In this document: in pieces, positions 1-9,090 of the stretch
Position numbering within the stretch: position 1 is the stretch's first letter
How the letters are laid out: the number at the start of each line of letters is the position of its first letter
Source: Boudabousia liubingyangii
GTDB lineage: Bacteria; Actinomycetota; Actinomycetes; Actinomycetales; Actinomycetaceae
NCBI RefSeq assembly: GCF_001907245.1
Contig: NZ_MQSU01000003.1
Coordinates: 1 to 64,000 of the forward strand
DNA: 64,000 nucleotides
Reading direction: 5' to 3'
Program-made: the position numbers and the translations under genes
Notes under the pieces: model-generated
What the model saw: the letters and a program-made list of their open reading frames with translations, nothing else
Told to the model about the DNA's origin: nothing
Databases searched by the model: none

Positions 1-24
1 CCGCTAAACGCATAACCCGTGAAT

Positions 25-62
25 GAGGGGGTTCCAACACGTAAACGTGTTGGAACCCCCTC
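25..62 (+). terminator. Strong stem-loop, probable terminator of the gene upstream of the window
   Basis: A perfect 17-bp inverted repeat (25-41 and 46-62) encloses a four-base loop TAAA and is followed by an A-rich stretch. The first bases of the window include CGC TAA, which could be the end of an upstream gene; a class C sortase usually follows its pilin gene, so this is plausibly the pilin terminator. That last point is inference. Confidence 0.75.
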
Positions 63-234
63 AAAACAATTCTCTACCTCCGCCTTGCTGATTGTGAGGA
101 GAATCTGCCCTAGAGGATTCGAGGTGCCTTAGAGCGAAAGACTGGAATATGGGATGAGTAGAACCAAACACAGGTGAGCAAAAACCCACCACCACATTAC
201 GACTATAACAACCACAAATGACACAATAGGAAAC

Positions 235-1200
235 ATGACCCAAACAGCAATCAAATCCGATGCCCCAAAGCGCAATAGAAATAAACCAAAGCGCAACCTA
301 CAATTGCTTGCACCATTGATCGGTGCACTACTAGGCATCGCCATGCTGCTTTACCCCGTCATCTCCACCAGACAACACAACGCAGAACAACAACGCATCG
401 CAAACGAATCGCTAAACGTCGTCAAAGACCTAACACCCACCCAAAAGAACACCCTCCTCGAAGAAGCTGATGAATACAACCGGGAGCTAGCATCCGGTCT
501 AATCCTTGACCCCTTCATCGAAGATGTAGCACCAAACAGCCCTGAATACAAGCAATACCTACAAAAACTAAACGCTGACGAAGTCATGGGAACCGTTCGC
601 GTACCAGCAGTAAACATCAATCTACCCATCTACCACGGTACCTTCGATGACGTCCTACAAAAGGGTGTTGGACACCTTTTCGGATCATCACTGCCGGTAG
701 GTGGTGTAGATACACACTCAGTACTAACTGGACACACAGGCCTACCTAATGCCACCCTCTTCGACCACCTAGACAAAGTTAAAAAAGGTGACGACATCTA
801 TCTAAGTGTCGCTGGACGTAATCTAAAATACAAAGTTAACGACATCCGTGTCGTGAAACCCGAAGAAACCTCATCCTTAGTGCGCCAACCTGGTAGGGAC
901 CTTGTCACCCTCATCACCTGTACCCCATACGGCATCAACAGTCACCGACTACTAGTCACCGGTGAACGTGTACCCATGGAAAAAACTGACGAAGCCAAAG
1001 TGTTGACACCACAACCAATCGAAAATCCATGGGAATGGTGGATGATCGGCCTAGTAGCCGGCGCCTCCGTTGCCGGGCTACTAGTCCTATTGCTCATCTA
1101 CATGATCTTCTTCGGTGGTCGTAAAAAAGACGAAGAAGAAGACGATAATCAGAATCCAGCTGCAGCTGCTGAAGAAACAGCAGAAAACACTGAACAGTAA
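235..1200 (+). CDS. Class C (pilin-polymerising) sortase
   Basis: Membrane transpeptidase that joins pilin subunits through their sorting signals. The 321-residue protein has an N-terminal membrane segment (about 25-45), a DPF lid motif typical of class C sortases (D92-F94), catalytic H167 in TGHTG, C229 in TLITCTPYG and R238 in SHRLL, then a second membrane segment (about 265-290) and an acidic tail. The ATG at 235 follows an AGGAAA ribosome site. The usual neighbour is a pilin gene, which here would lie just left of the window, before the hairpin at 25-62. A second class C sortase with the same motifs lies at 48160-49125. Family assignment is firm; the substrate is unknown. Confidence 0.93.
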   Translation: MTQTAIKSDAPKRNRNKPKRNLQLLAPLIGALLGIAMLLYPVISTRQHNAEQQRIANESLNVVKDLTPTQKNTLLEEADEYNRELASGLILDPFIEDVAPNSPEYKQYLQKLNADEVMGTVRVPAVNINLPIYHGTFDDVLQKGVGHLFGSSLPVGGVDTHSVLTGHTGLPNATLFDHLDKVKKGDDIYLSVAGRNLKYKVNDIRVVKPEETSSLVRQPGRDLVTLITCTPYGINSHRLLVTGERVPMEKTDEAKVLTPQPIENPWEWWMIGLVAGASVAGLLVLLLIYMIFFGGRKKDEEEDDNQNPAAAAEETAENTEQ

Positions 1201-1240
1201 AAAGCACTGACAGTAAAAACCTGCTGAACAGTATTTTCCC
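1190..1240 (+). repeat. Tandem repeat of the sortase gene 3' end
   Basis: Three 17-bp units start at 1190, 1207 and 1224 with CTGAACAGTA, CTGACAGTAA and CTGAACAGTA. The first contains the last codons and TAA stop of the sortase gene; the second places another TAA in a different frame. Similar gene-end repeats occur at 19734, 23383, 53902 and 60096. Confidence 0.55.
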
Positions 1241-1268
1241 CCAAAAGGAAAATCCACAAACCAAAGCA

Positions 1269-1301
1269 ATCGCCCGGCACAAAACCCACGTGCCGGGCGA
1301 T
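1269..1301 (+). terminator. Stem-loop terminator after the sortase gene
   Basis: A 12-bp perfect stem (1269-1280 with 1290-1301; core CGCCCGGCAC) and a nine-base loop follow the sortase gene and precede the peptidase gene. There is no long T-tract, so it may act as an inefficient or Rho-assisted terminator. Confidence 0.6.
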
Positions 1302-1429
1302 ACCATTAAAACAACAAACCCAAAATCCTTCCTAGTAGGGTAGAAGCGGATTAAAGACTCTGAAAACCGGTAAAGTAGAAAACAAGTACTGAACCAAACT
1401 AGAAGCGTAGAAAGAAAGTCAAAGCAGAC

Positions 1430-3577
1430 ATGAACAACGCCCCAATTGCCCCCAAACACCCCACCGAGCGTACCCACCACGGACACACCCACACCGACAA
1501 CTACGAATGGCTACGCGAAAAAACCAACCCCGAAGTCATCAAACACCTAGAAGCAGAAAACGCCTGGACTGACACCAGACTAGAACACACCAAAAACCTA
1601 CAAAATACCCTAGTCAAAGAATACGAAGCACACACCGCCCTAGACGACGTGTCCGTACCCATCCGACTACGCAACTACTGGTACTACAGTGCCATCCAAA
1701 ACGGCCAAAACTACCGCAATTACTACCGACTACCAGCCGACCCCCAAAACCCCCAAGAACAACCACCACACATTGACCCCCAAAACCCCCGCCAAGACCA
1801 GGCCGGCAATCAAGCACACCTATTAATCGACCAAAACCGCGACGCTGAAGGACATCAGTTCTACCAAATCGCCAACCTCGAAATCAGCCCCAACGACCAA
1901 TACCTAACCTACGGGGTAGACAACGCCGGCGACGAACGCTTCACCCAAAAAATCATCAACCTAGCCAGCGGACAAACCATCGACGAAATCCCCGACGTTG
2001 TCTACGGCACCGCCTTCACCGCCGACAGTAGCCACCTGTACTACGTGCGCGCCGACGAAACTTGGCGACCCTACCAAGTCTGGGTCCACGAAATCGGAAA
2101 ACCCGCAGACACCGACCAGCTAGTCTACGAAGAAAAAGACGAAACCTACTGGATGAGCATCGGCGCCAGCCGCGACGGCAACTGGATTATCATCCATACC
2201 GGCGCCACCAACACCAGCGAAATCCAACTAATCGACTCCCACGCGCTACCGGGTAGCGCAGCAGCGAAACCCACCAGTGTGGCCGGACGACACGAAGGAC
2301 TCGAATACCAGGTAGAACCCGCCGCAGACCACCTACTAGTCATCCACAACCTCGACTGTGTCGATAGTGAACTAGCGTGGGCGCCCCTACCCACCCCCGG
2401 GGTCACCGGCAGTCCTAACAACTTCCAAACTCTAGCCACCCCCCAAGAAGGCGAACGCTACCTAGGGATCAACGTCTACGCCACCCACGCCGTTCTAGAA
2501 CTACGCTCCAAAGGTATGGCCAGTGCCCACTACTACCTGACCGACCCTAACCACAAGTGGGTTAAAGAAGGCGAACTAACCCAAGGCAACCCCGTAGAAA
2601 CTGTCAGTGTCACCAACAGTGACTGGTTCTTCGAGTCCAACATCCGCTGGACCGTAGAATCCCTGGCGACCCCGCCAACTACCCTAGACACTGACCCCAT
2701 CACCGGGGAAAACACCGTCCTCAAAGTAGCTAATACCCCCGGCTATAAGGCCGAAAACTACATTGAAGAACGCCACTGGGCTACTGCCGACGATGGTACC
2801 CAAATTCCCTACACCACCATCCGACACAAGGACACTCCCGTAGACGGAACTGCCCCCGCCCTCATCTACGGGTACGGATCCTACGAAGTCAGTGTCGACC
2901 CCATGTGGAGCCCCATGCGTCAATCCCTACTAGATCGCGGCATGGTCTGGGCCCTAGCCAGCCCCCGCGGCGGCGGCGAAATGGGACGCCGCTGGTACGA
3001 AAACGGCCGCACCAACACCAAGAAGAACACCTTCAGTGACTTCGTGGCCTGCTCCAAAGACCTAATCGCTAAGGGTTACAGTGCCCCCGATCGGCTAGCC
3101 GCCCAAGGTGGCTCTGCCGGTGGTCTACTAATGGGTGCCATCGCTAACCTAGCACCCGAAACCTACCGGGTGATCCTGGCGCAAGTACCCTTCGTAGATG
3201 CCCTAACCACCATCCTCATGCCTGAGCTGCCGCTCACTGCCGGAGAATGGGAAGAATGGGGTAACCCCATCACTGACCCGGCCATCTATGAATACATGCG
3301 CAGCTACACGCCCTGCGAAAACATTCGCCCCGGCACCCAATACCCGGCCATCCTAGCGACCACCAGCCTCAACGACACTCGCGTCTACTACGTGGAACCC
3401 GCCAAGTGGGTACAGCTACTACGTGAAGAAACCACCAACGACCCCGTAGAACGCCCCATCCTGTTGCACTGCGAAATGGTCGCCGGACACGCGGGCACCA
3501 CTGGTCGTGCCGCCAAGTGGAAGGAAGTCGCCTACGACATGTCCTTCGTGCTAGACCAGCTAGGGATCACCGAATAA
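1430..3577 (+). CDS. ptrB: Oligopeptidase B (S9A prolyl oligopeptidase family)
   Basis: Cytosolic serine peptidase that cleaves short peptides after basic residues. The 715-residue length fits the family. The N-terminal two thirds form the beta-propeller that restricts access to short peptides; the C-terminal alpha/beta hydrolase domain holds the nucleophile S562 in GGSAGG, D649 in LNDTRV and H687 in GHAG. The phrase RGGGEMGRRWYENG near residue 510 is typical of oligopeptidase B rather than of prolyl oligopeptidase. The cutC-like gene starts 31 bases downstream and the photolyase gene four bases after that, so the three are probably co-transcribed. Coding-strand composition is strikingly rich in A and C, as in the next two genes. 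Confidence 0.93.
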   Translation: MNNAPIAPKHPTERTHHGHTHTDNYEWLREKTNPEVIKHLEAENAWTDTRLEHTKNLQNTLVKEYEAHTALDDVSVPIRLRNYWYYSAIQNGQNYRNYYRLPADPQNPQEQPPHIDPQNPRQDQAGNQAHLLIDQNRDAEGHQFYQIANLEISPNDQYLTYGVDNAGDERFTQKIINLASGQTIDEIPDVVYGTAFTADSSHLYYVRADETWRPYQVWVHEIGKPADTDQLVYEEKDETYWMSIGASRDGNWIIIHTGATNTSEIQLIDSHALPGSAAAKPTSVAGRHEGLEYQVEPAADHLLVIHNLDCVDSELAWAPLPTPGVTGSPNNFQTLATPQEGERYLGINVYATHAVLELRSKGMASAHYYLTDPNHKWVKEGELTQGNPVETVSVTNSDWFFESNIRWTVESLATPPTTLDTDPITGENTVLKVANTPGYKAENYIEERHWATADDGTQIPYTTIRHKDTPVDGTAPALIYGYGSYEVSVDPMWSPMRQSLLDRGMVWALASPRGGGEMGRRWYENGRTNTKKNTFSDFVACSKDLIAKGYSAPDRLAAQGGSAGGLLMGAIANLAPETYRVILAQVPFVDALTTILMPELPLTAGEWEEWGNPITDPAIYEYMRSYTPCENIRPGTQYPAILATTSLNDTRVYYVEPAKWVQLLREETTNDPVERPILLHCEMVAGHAGTTGRAAKWKEVAYDMSFVLDQLGITE

Positions 3578-3608
3578 ACACCAAAATGGGGAAGGGGGAG
3601 TGCTGGCC

Positions 3609-4448
3609 ATGGCCATCACACTCTGTGAAGTCTGCGTAGAAGACCTGAAAGGAGCCAAAAACTCACTCCAGGTAGGCGCCAACCGCGTCGAATACTGCGA
3701 CGACCTAGCCAACGCCGGCACCACCCCCAACCCCCAAAACATCATCCACCTAGCCAAATGGATAGAGGCTGAAAAACCAGGGAAAGCCCTGCGGATCATG
3801 ATCCGCAACCGCCCCGGAAACTTCACCTACACCAGTGAAGAAATCCAAGACATGGCCCAAACCATCAAGGACCTAGAAACACACTTAAAGGACCTAAAGC
3901 TAGACTACGGGTACGTCATCGGGGCACTGAAAACCGGGGATGATGGGGAAAACACTGTTGATCACGAGGCGGTGAAAAGCTGGGCGGCACAAACCGAAAA
4001 ACCCCTAACCTTCCACCGGGCCTTTGATGAAATCCCCAACTGGGAACAAGCCCTAAAAGACCTAGCTGAATGCGGTATTGACACTATCCTGACCACCGGA
4101 AAAACCGCTGGACAGGTAGATGAAGGCCGCGGTTACAGTACCGAAGGTCTACAAAAACTACAGGCCGCCGCCAACCCCCTAGGGATCACGATCCTGGCCA
4201 GTGGGGGAATGCGCCCCGAAACCTACCATGAAGGGCTAGCCGAAGGGGGAATCACCCAAGTGCACCTGCGGGCACCCAAAACTACCGAAGCAAAAGGTAA
4301 CAGTAGTGAAATGGGGAGCAGCGCCGACTTGGTAAACGATGTTGATCCGGGAAATAGCGCTGGCCAAAGGAACAGTGCTGAAGCGGAAAGTAGTACGGAT
4401 CCGGAACTGGTCAAAGCCATGCTGAAAACCCTCAAACTAGGGGAGTAA
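3609..4448 (+). CDS. cutC: CutC family protein
   Basis: Member of the CutC TIM-barrel family, historically linked to copper homeostasis; the biochemical role is still uncertain in bacteria. The start EVCVEDLKGAKNS with GANRVEYCDD, HRAFDE and ILTTG are family signatures. The ATG at 3609 is preferred over an in-frame GTG at 3600 because the GGGGGAG ribosome site ends eight bases before the ATG. Oddity: between the barrel end (HLRAPK) and the last helix (LVKAMLKTLK) lies a Ser/Asn/Glu-rich segment of about 40 residues not expected in CutC. It is tightly linked to the photolyase gene, so any copper role is not supported by the neighbours; the copper genes lie 19 kb away. Confidence 0.9.
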   Translation: MAITLCEVCVEDLKGAKNSLQVGANRVEYCDDLANAGTTPNPQNIIHLAKWIEAEKPGKALRIMIRNRPGNFTYTSEEIQDMAQTIKDLETHLKDLKLDYGYVIGALKTGDDGENTVDHEAVKSWAAQTEKPLTFHRAFDEIPNWEQALKDLAECGIDTILTTGKTAGQVDEGRGYSTEGLQKLQAAANPLGITILASGGMRPETYHEGLAEGGITQVHLRAPKTTEAKGNSSEMGSSADLVNDVDPGNSAGQRNSAEAESSTDPELVKAMLKTLKLGE

Positions 4449-4452
4449 AACA

Positions 4453-6123
4453 ATGCCCGCCCTCATCTGGTACCGACGCGACCTGCGCACCGAAGACCAC
4501 CCCGCCCTAGCCAACGCCGCCGCACACGCCGCCGCCCAAAACAGTGAAGTCTGGGCACTACATACCCCCGGATCATTCCCAGACATCTCTAAACTACAAC
4601 AAGCCGCACACCACAACGCCCTAGCCCAACTACACCAAGCACTAGGGGAGGGAACCCTACAAACCCTAGACGGAGAACCGGCCACCGTCGTCCTAGACTA
4701 CGTCAAAGCTTTAAAGGAACTGCTAGAAAACTCGGCTGGAGCAACCACAGCAGGTGTAGCAGACGGGGAACCTTGGCTGACCGTGCACGCCACCGAAGAC
4801 TACACGCCCATCGGGAAACACGAACAGGCTGAACTAGCCGAAGAACTACCAAAACTAGGGGCCAAACTAATCCTCACCGGCAGTAACTACCTAGTCGCCC
4901 CCGGATCCATCCGCACCGACAGCGGCGGCAACTACAAGGTCTACACACCCTACTCAAACCGATGGTTCGAACACCCCTGGCCCGCCCCCATGGACACCAA
5001 AATAGAAAACCACCGGGTACACGCCACCGTCGGCAGGACCATCACCGCCCAAGTCCCCAACCTAGGGCTACCACCCAAAGGTGGCGAAATCAGTGCACCC
5101 CTACACCAACTCACCGACCAAGAAAAACAGATTTTAAGCGATGTTCTAGGTAGTCAAGCCAAGACTGCAGAAACCCGCAATGGGGTACCCCGTAAAAACC
5201 GGGCTGAAGCCCTAAAAACCAAGGGTGACAACTACCAATACCAGCTAGCCCCCATCGAAGAAACCACGATCACCCGGGACGGCAAAACCCTCTGGACCAC
5301 CCAAGTAGGACAGGAATACGCCAAAGCTCGGCTAGAAGACTTCATCAATCAAGGGCTAGCCGACTACGCCACCGCTCGCGACCATCTAGCTGAAGACGGC
5401 ACCAGCCGATTATCCATCCAACTCACCTACGGGACCATCCACCCCCGGACCATCATCCGGACCATCGAAACCCACCCCGAAAACCAAAACGTTCCCGATA
5501 AAGACCGGTGGACCTACGCCAAAGAACTAGCCTGGCGGGAATTCTACGCCGACTACCTAGACGCCCGGCCCGAAACCGGCTGGGAAAACGTCAACCCCAA
5601 ATTCGAGAACTTCGAATGGGACTACAACGAAGAAACCTACGAAGCCTGGAAAACCGGACAAACCGGATACCCCGTAGTCGACGCCGCCATGCACCAACTC
5701 AACGAAACCGGATGGATGCACAACCGGGCGCGCATGATCGTCGCCAGCTTCCTCACCAAAGACCTACACCTACCCTGGCAATGGGGAGCCCAATACTTCC
5801 TAGCCAACCTAGTAGACGAAGACTACGCCAGCAACCAACACGGCTGGCAATGGTGCGCCGGCACCGGCACCGACGCCAGCCCCTACTTCAGAATCTTCAA
5901 CCCCTACACCCAATCCGAACGCTACGACGAAACCGGCAAATACCTAGCCAAGTGGGTACCCGCCCTAGCCGAAGCCAAAGACAAACTAGGGCCCAAACCC
6001 ACCAAAAAAGCCCTCAAAGGACTACACCAAGCCAACCCACAACCAGCCGGCTACCCAGCGCCCATCATCAACCACAAAGAAGAACGCGAAGACGCCCTAG
6101 CCCGCTACGAAGCCATCAAATAA
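4453..6123 (+). CDS. phr: Deoxyribodipyrimidine photolyase (class I cyclobutane type)
   Basis: Blue-light DNA repair enzyme that splits cyclobutane pyrimidine dimers with FAD. The protein (556 residues) is longer than the usual 450-480. It begins with the antenna-binding Rossmann domain (MPALIWYRRDLRTEDH) and ends with the FAD-binding domain, where WMHNRARMIVASFLTKDL, the tryptophan-rich stretch and GTGTDASPYFRIFNP are clear signatures. Extra length lies in the linker between the domains (about 215-280). It follows the CutC gene by four bases and shares its A/C-rich codon use. The ATG at 4453 starts at the first family-conserved residues. Confidence 0.95.
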   Translation: MPALIWYRRDLRTEDHPALANAAAHAAAQNSEVWALHTPGSFPDISKLQQAAHHNALAQLHQALGEGTLQTLDGEPATVVLDYVKALKELLENSAGATTAGVADGEPWLTVHATEDYTPIGKHEQAELAEELPKLGAKLILTGSNYLVAPGSIRTDSGGNYKVYTPYSNRWFEHPWPAPMDTKIENHRVHATVGRTITAQVPNLGLPPKGGEISAPLHQLTDQEKQILSDVLGSQAKTAETRNGVPRKNRAEALKTKGDNYQYQLAPIEETTITRDGKTLWTTQVGQEYAKARLEDFINQGLADYATARDHLAEDGTSRLSIQLTYGTIHPRTIIRTIETHPENQNVPDKDRWTYAKELAWREFYADYLDARPETGWENVNPKFENFEWDYNEETYEAWKTGQTGYPVVDAAMHQLNETGWMHNRARMIVASFLTKDLHLPWQWGAQYFLANLVDEDYASNQHGWQWCAGTGTDASPYFRIFNPYTQSERYDETGKYLAKWVPALAEAKDKLGPKPTKKALKGLHQANPQPAGYPAPIINHKEEREDALARYEAIK

Positions 6124-6229
6124 GGCTAAAGCTAATCCTTTAAAAGGAACCCAAAAGCTGCTTCTCTAATAGGAACCAGACGCAATAAATACGCCCTTAA
6201 ACAAAAATTACCCACAACTGGAACCCAAA

Positions 6230-6245
6230 GTTCGGGAATACGAAC
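6230..6245 (+). promoter_or_regulatory. Inverted repeat in the mntH upstream region
   Basis: GTTCG and CGAAC flank six bases (GGAATA), followed at once by TATTAT, a reasonable -10 hexamer (6246-6251). It lies about 105 bases before the Nramp gene. A metal-responsive operator is possible, but the site does not match the DtxR or MntR consensus well. Confidence 0.3.
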
Positions 6246-6351
6246 TATTATGGTAGAACTAAGGCAACAAAAGCCGAATCCTGAGAATCATAAATCTCAG
6301 AAACCTTAAAACGCGTAAACCCCAAATAAGAACCCCAAATCCCAGAAAACC

Positions 6352-7671
6352 ATGAGCAGCCCCAAAACCCCGAGCAGCCCCGAAAAGGCCAGTGCCACAG
6401 AGGCAAACGGCCCCGAACAGGGTAGTGGACCCGAGCAGGCGAGTAAGCGACCTCGGCGAGCAGTACGCGACCCGAAACTAATCAGCCTGCTAGGCCCCGC
6501 CTTCGTGGCCGCCGTCGCCTACGTCGACCCCGGCAACGTCGCCGCCAATATCACCGCCGGCGCCCGCTACGGCTACACCCTAGTGTGGGTCCTAGTAGCC
6601 GCCAACCTCATGGCCGTCCTAGTCCAATACCAATCCGCCAAACTGGGCCTAGTCACTGGACAATCCCTACCCAGAATCCTGGGCAACCGCCTAAGCAAAC
6701 CCAAACGGATCGCCTTCTGGGCCCAAGCCGAACTAGTCGCCGCTGCCACCGACCTAGCCGAAGTAATCGGCGGGGCCATCGCGCTAAACCTACTCTTCGG
6801 ACTACCCCTAGTCTGGGGTGGGGTCATAGTCGGCATCATCTCCATGGGCCTGCTGATGCTACAAAACCAGCACACTCAGCACCGGTTCGAACTGGCCGTC
6901 ATTGCGCTACTATTCATCATCACCATCGGGTTCCTGGCCGGGCTATTCGTAGACCCACCCAATGCTAAAGAAACCCTAGGTGGGCTCATTCCACGCTTCG
7001 CCGGACGCGACAGTGTGCTGGTGGCCGCATCCATGCTGGGTGCGACCGTCATGCCCCACGCGATCTACCTGCACTCCACCCTGGTAAATGACCGGCACGG
7101 GAAATCCGACCAGAGTACCGGGCGACTACTGCAAGCCAGCCGCTGGGACGTCACCTGGGCGCTGCTACTGGCCGGCGCGGTCAATATTGCACTGCTACTG
7201 CTGGCCGCCACCTCACTACGCGGGGTAGACGGAACCGACAGTATCGAGGGTGCTCACGCGGCCATCACCGCGCACCTAGGGCCCACCGTGGGTGTGATCT
7301 TCGGGATCGGGCTACTGGCCTCTGGTCTGGCATCCACCTCGGTCGGTGCGTATGCGGGCTCCGAAATCATGAAGGGCCTACTGCACATTCGCATCCCACT
7401 GCTGGTACGCCGGCTAGTCACCCTGATTCCCGCGCTGATTATCCTAGGGGCTGGTTGGGACCCCACCTGGTCGCTAGTCGTCTCACAGGTGGTGCTCTCC
7501 TTCGGGATTCCTGCCGCGCTAATCCCGCTAGTGCACTACACGGCGGATAAGGAACTCATGGGTGAATACCGGGACAGTATGCCCCTGCGGGTAGCGTCGA
7601 TAGTTTCGGCCACCATCATCTGCGTCCTAAACCTACTGCTGATCTACCTGACCTTCACCGGGCAGGGCTAA
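6352..7671 (+). CDS. mntH: Nramp family divalent metal transporter (MntH type)
   Basis: Proton-coupled importer of Mn2+ and other divalent metals in the cytoplasmic membrane. The 439-residue protein has a charged, low-complexity N terminus of about 40 residues, then about 11 membrane segments. The metal-binding signature DPGN follows AYV in the first membrane segment, and GATVMPHAIYLHS provides the conserved MPH motif of segment 6. Its start lacks a strong ribosome site, so the exact start within the low-complexity region is less certain. It converges with the small gene at 7683-7874, only 11 bases apart. Regulation is unknown; an inverted repeat lies about 105 bases upstream. Confidence 0.93.
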   Translation: MSSPKTPSSPEKASATEANGPEQGSGPEQASKRPRRAVRDPKLISLLGPAFVAAVAYVDPGNVAANITAGARYGYTLVWVLVAANLMAVLVQYQSAKLGLVTGQSLPRILGNRLSKPKRIAFWAQAELVAAATDLAEVIGGAIALNLLFGLPLVWGGVIVGIISMGLLMLQNQHTQHRFELAVIALLFIITIGFLAGLFVDPPNAKETLGGLIPRFAGRDSVLVAASMLGATVMPHAIYLHSTLVNDRHGKSDQSTGRLLQASRWDVTWALLLAGAVNIALLLLAATSLRGVDGTDSIEGAHAAITAHLGPTVGVIFGIGLLASGLASTSVGAYAGSEIMKGLLHIRIPLLVRRLVTLIPALIILGAGWDPTWSLVVSQVVLSFGIPAALIPLVHYTADKELMGEYRDSMPLRVASIVSATIICVLNLLLIYLTFTGQG

Positions 7672-7682
7672 GCCCAGCTAGG

Positions 7683-7874
7683 TTAGGTGTAGATCAGCAC
7701 CAAGATGATGGCGACGATCGCCAAGATCCCAGCTAGAGACTGAAGGGCAGCCTTCCAACTGCCACCAGCTTTAAAAGAACTCTGGGATGCCATCCGCTGA
7801 TTCGCATGCGACAGATCGTTCATCCGCCCATTAAAACCCTGCGGCGGCACATTATCCCGATGGTTATTAGCCAT
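7683..7874 (-). CDS. Small membrane protein of unknown function
   Basis: A 63-residue protein with a polar N-terminal half (Asn, Gln and Ser rich) and one C-terminal membrane helix (LAGILAIVAIILVLIYT) ending the protein, the layout of a tail-anchored protein. The start codon lies a few bases after the stop of kbl, so it is probably translated from the same message as tdh and kbl. I recognise no family. Its coupling to kbl supports it as a real gene. Confidence 0.6.
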   Translation of the reverse strand: MANNHRDNVPPQGFNGRMNDLSHANQRMASQSSFKAGGSWKAALQSLAGILAIVAIILVLIYT

Positions 7875-7879
7875 TGCTA

Positions 7880-9085
7880 TCAGGACTCTAGTTCGGCACG
7901 CACCTGATCGCGGGCCTCAATGAAAGCCTGCACGCAAGCACGCACATCATCCAAAGAATGACCGGCAGACAACTGCACACGAATGCGGGCCTTACCGCGC
8001 GGGACTACCGGGAAACTGAAGGCAATCACATAAACGCCCCGCTCCAACATGGCATCCGCAATCTTCGTAGCCAAGACGGCACCATCATCACCGGGGAACA
8101 TCACCGCGGTAATCGGGTGCTCGCCCGGAAGCAGGTCAAAACCAGCCTCCTCCATGAGCTCACGGAAAAGCTTAGCGTTCTGGACCAAACGTTCACGCGC
8201 ATCCTCGGCACCCAAAGCCAACTCTAGGGCCTTTGCGGAACCGGCCACCACGGTGGGTGCAACCGCATTCGAGAACAGGTAAGTGCGGGCACGCTGGCGA
8301 GCCAAATCAACCACCTGCTTACGGGCAGCCACAAAACCACCAGAAGCACCACCCAAGGCCTTACCCAGGGTCGAAGAAATGACATCCACGCGATCCTGCA
8401 CGCCAAACTTAGCGGGCGTACCACGACCCTGCGGGCCCACAAAACCAGTCGCGTGCGAATCATCAACCATCACCATGGCGCCGAATTCCTCCGCCAGATC
8501 ACAAATCTGATCCAGCGGAGCAAAAGAACCATCCATAGAGAACACGCCATCGGTGACCACCAGCATGCGCTTAGCGCCACCATCCTTAGCGGCCTGCAAC
8601 TGGGTACGCAGGTCCGACATGTCCGCATTCTTGTAACGGAAACGCGCGGCCTTGCACAGGCGAATGCCGTCAATCAGAGAAGCGTGGTTTAGCTCGTCCG
8701 AAATGACCGCATCATCCGCGTTCAACAGCACCTCAAAAATGCCACCATTAGCGTCATAGCAGCTAGAGAACAAAATCGCGTCCTCCTGCCCCACGTAGTC
8801 GGCTAGGGCCTGCTCCAACTGGCGGTGCGGCGTCTGGGTGCCACAAATGAAACGCACCGAAGACATGCCGAAACCCCAACGATCCAGCGCCTCATGGGCG
8901 GCCTGGACGATCTGCGGGTCATCTGCCAAACCCAGGTAGTTATTGGCGCAGAAGTTCAAAGACTTACCGCCCGCCTCAGTGGCAATATGGGCCGACTGTG
9001 AAGTGGTCAGGACGCGCTCGCGCTTGTACAGGCCCGCATCCTGGATGGCCTGAAGTTCGGCCTCGTAAGAAGTAGCGTCAAACAT
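7880..9085 (-). CDS. kbl: Glycine C-acetyltransferase (2-amino-3-ketobutyrate CoA ligase)
   Basis: PLP enzyme that converts 2-amino-3-ketobutyrate and CoA to glycine and acetyl-CoA, the second step of threonine catabolism. The 401-residue length is normal for this alpha-oxoamine synthase. Visible signatures are [10 protein letters not shown] near the N terminus, [15 protein letters not shown], and the PLP lysine K242 in STLGKALGG. It lies five bases after tdh, which makes its substrate, so the two form an operon. The order tdh then kbl is the reverse of the E. coli order. Confidence 0.96.
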   Translation of the reverse strand: MFDATSYEAELQAIQDAGLYKRERVLTTSQSAHIATEAGGKSLNFCANNYLGLADDPQIVQAAHEALDRWGFGMSSVRFICGTQTPHRQLEQALADYVGQEDAILFSSCYDANGGIFEVLLNADDAVISDELNHASLIDGIRLCKAARFRYKNADMSDLRTQLQAAKDGGAKRMLVVTDGVFSMDGSFAPLDQICDLAEEFGAMVMVDDSHATGFVGPQGRGTPAKFGVQDRVDVISSTLGKALGGASGGFVAARKQVVDLARQRARTYLFSNAVAPTVVAGSAKALELALGAEDARERLVQNAKLFRELMEEAGFDLLPGEHPITAVMFPGDDGAVLATKIADAMLERGVYVIAFSFPVVPRGKARIRVQLSAGHSLDDVRACVQAFIEARDQVRAELES

Positions 9086-9090
9086 GAAAA

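Noticed and set aside
5508-6143. Arg/Pro/Gln-rich frame overlapping the photolyase gene
   Set aside because: Same-strand alternative frame of the photolyase; low-complexity basic composition results from its A/C-rich codons.
7677-7688. Iron-box half-site TAGGTTAGG at the end of mntH
   Set aside because: Only one half of the box is present and it lies at convergent gene ends, where no promoter is expected.
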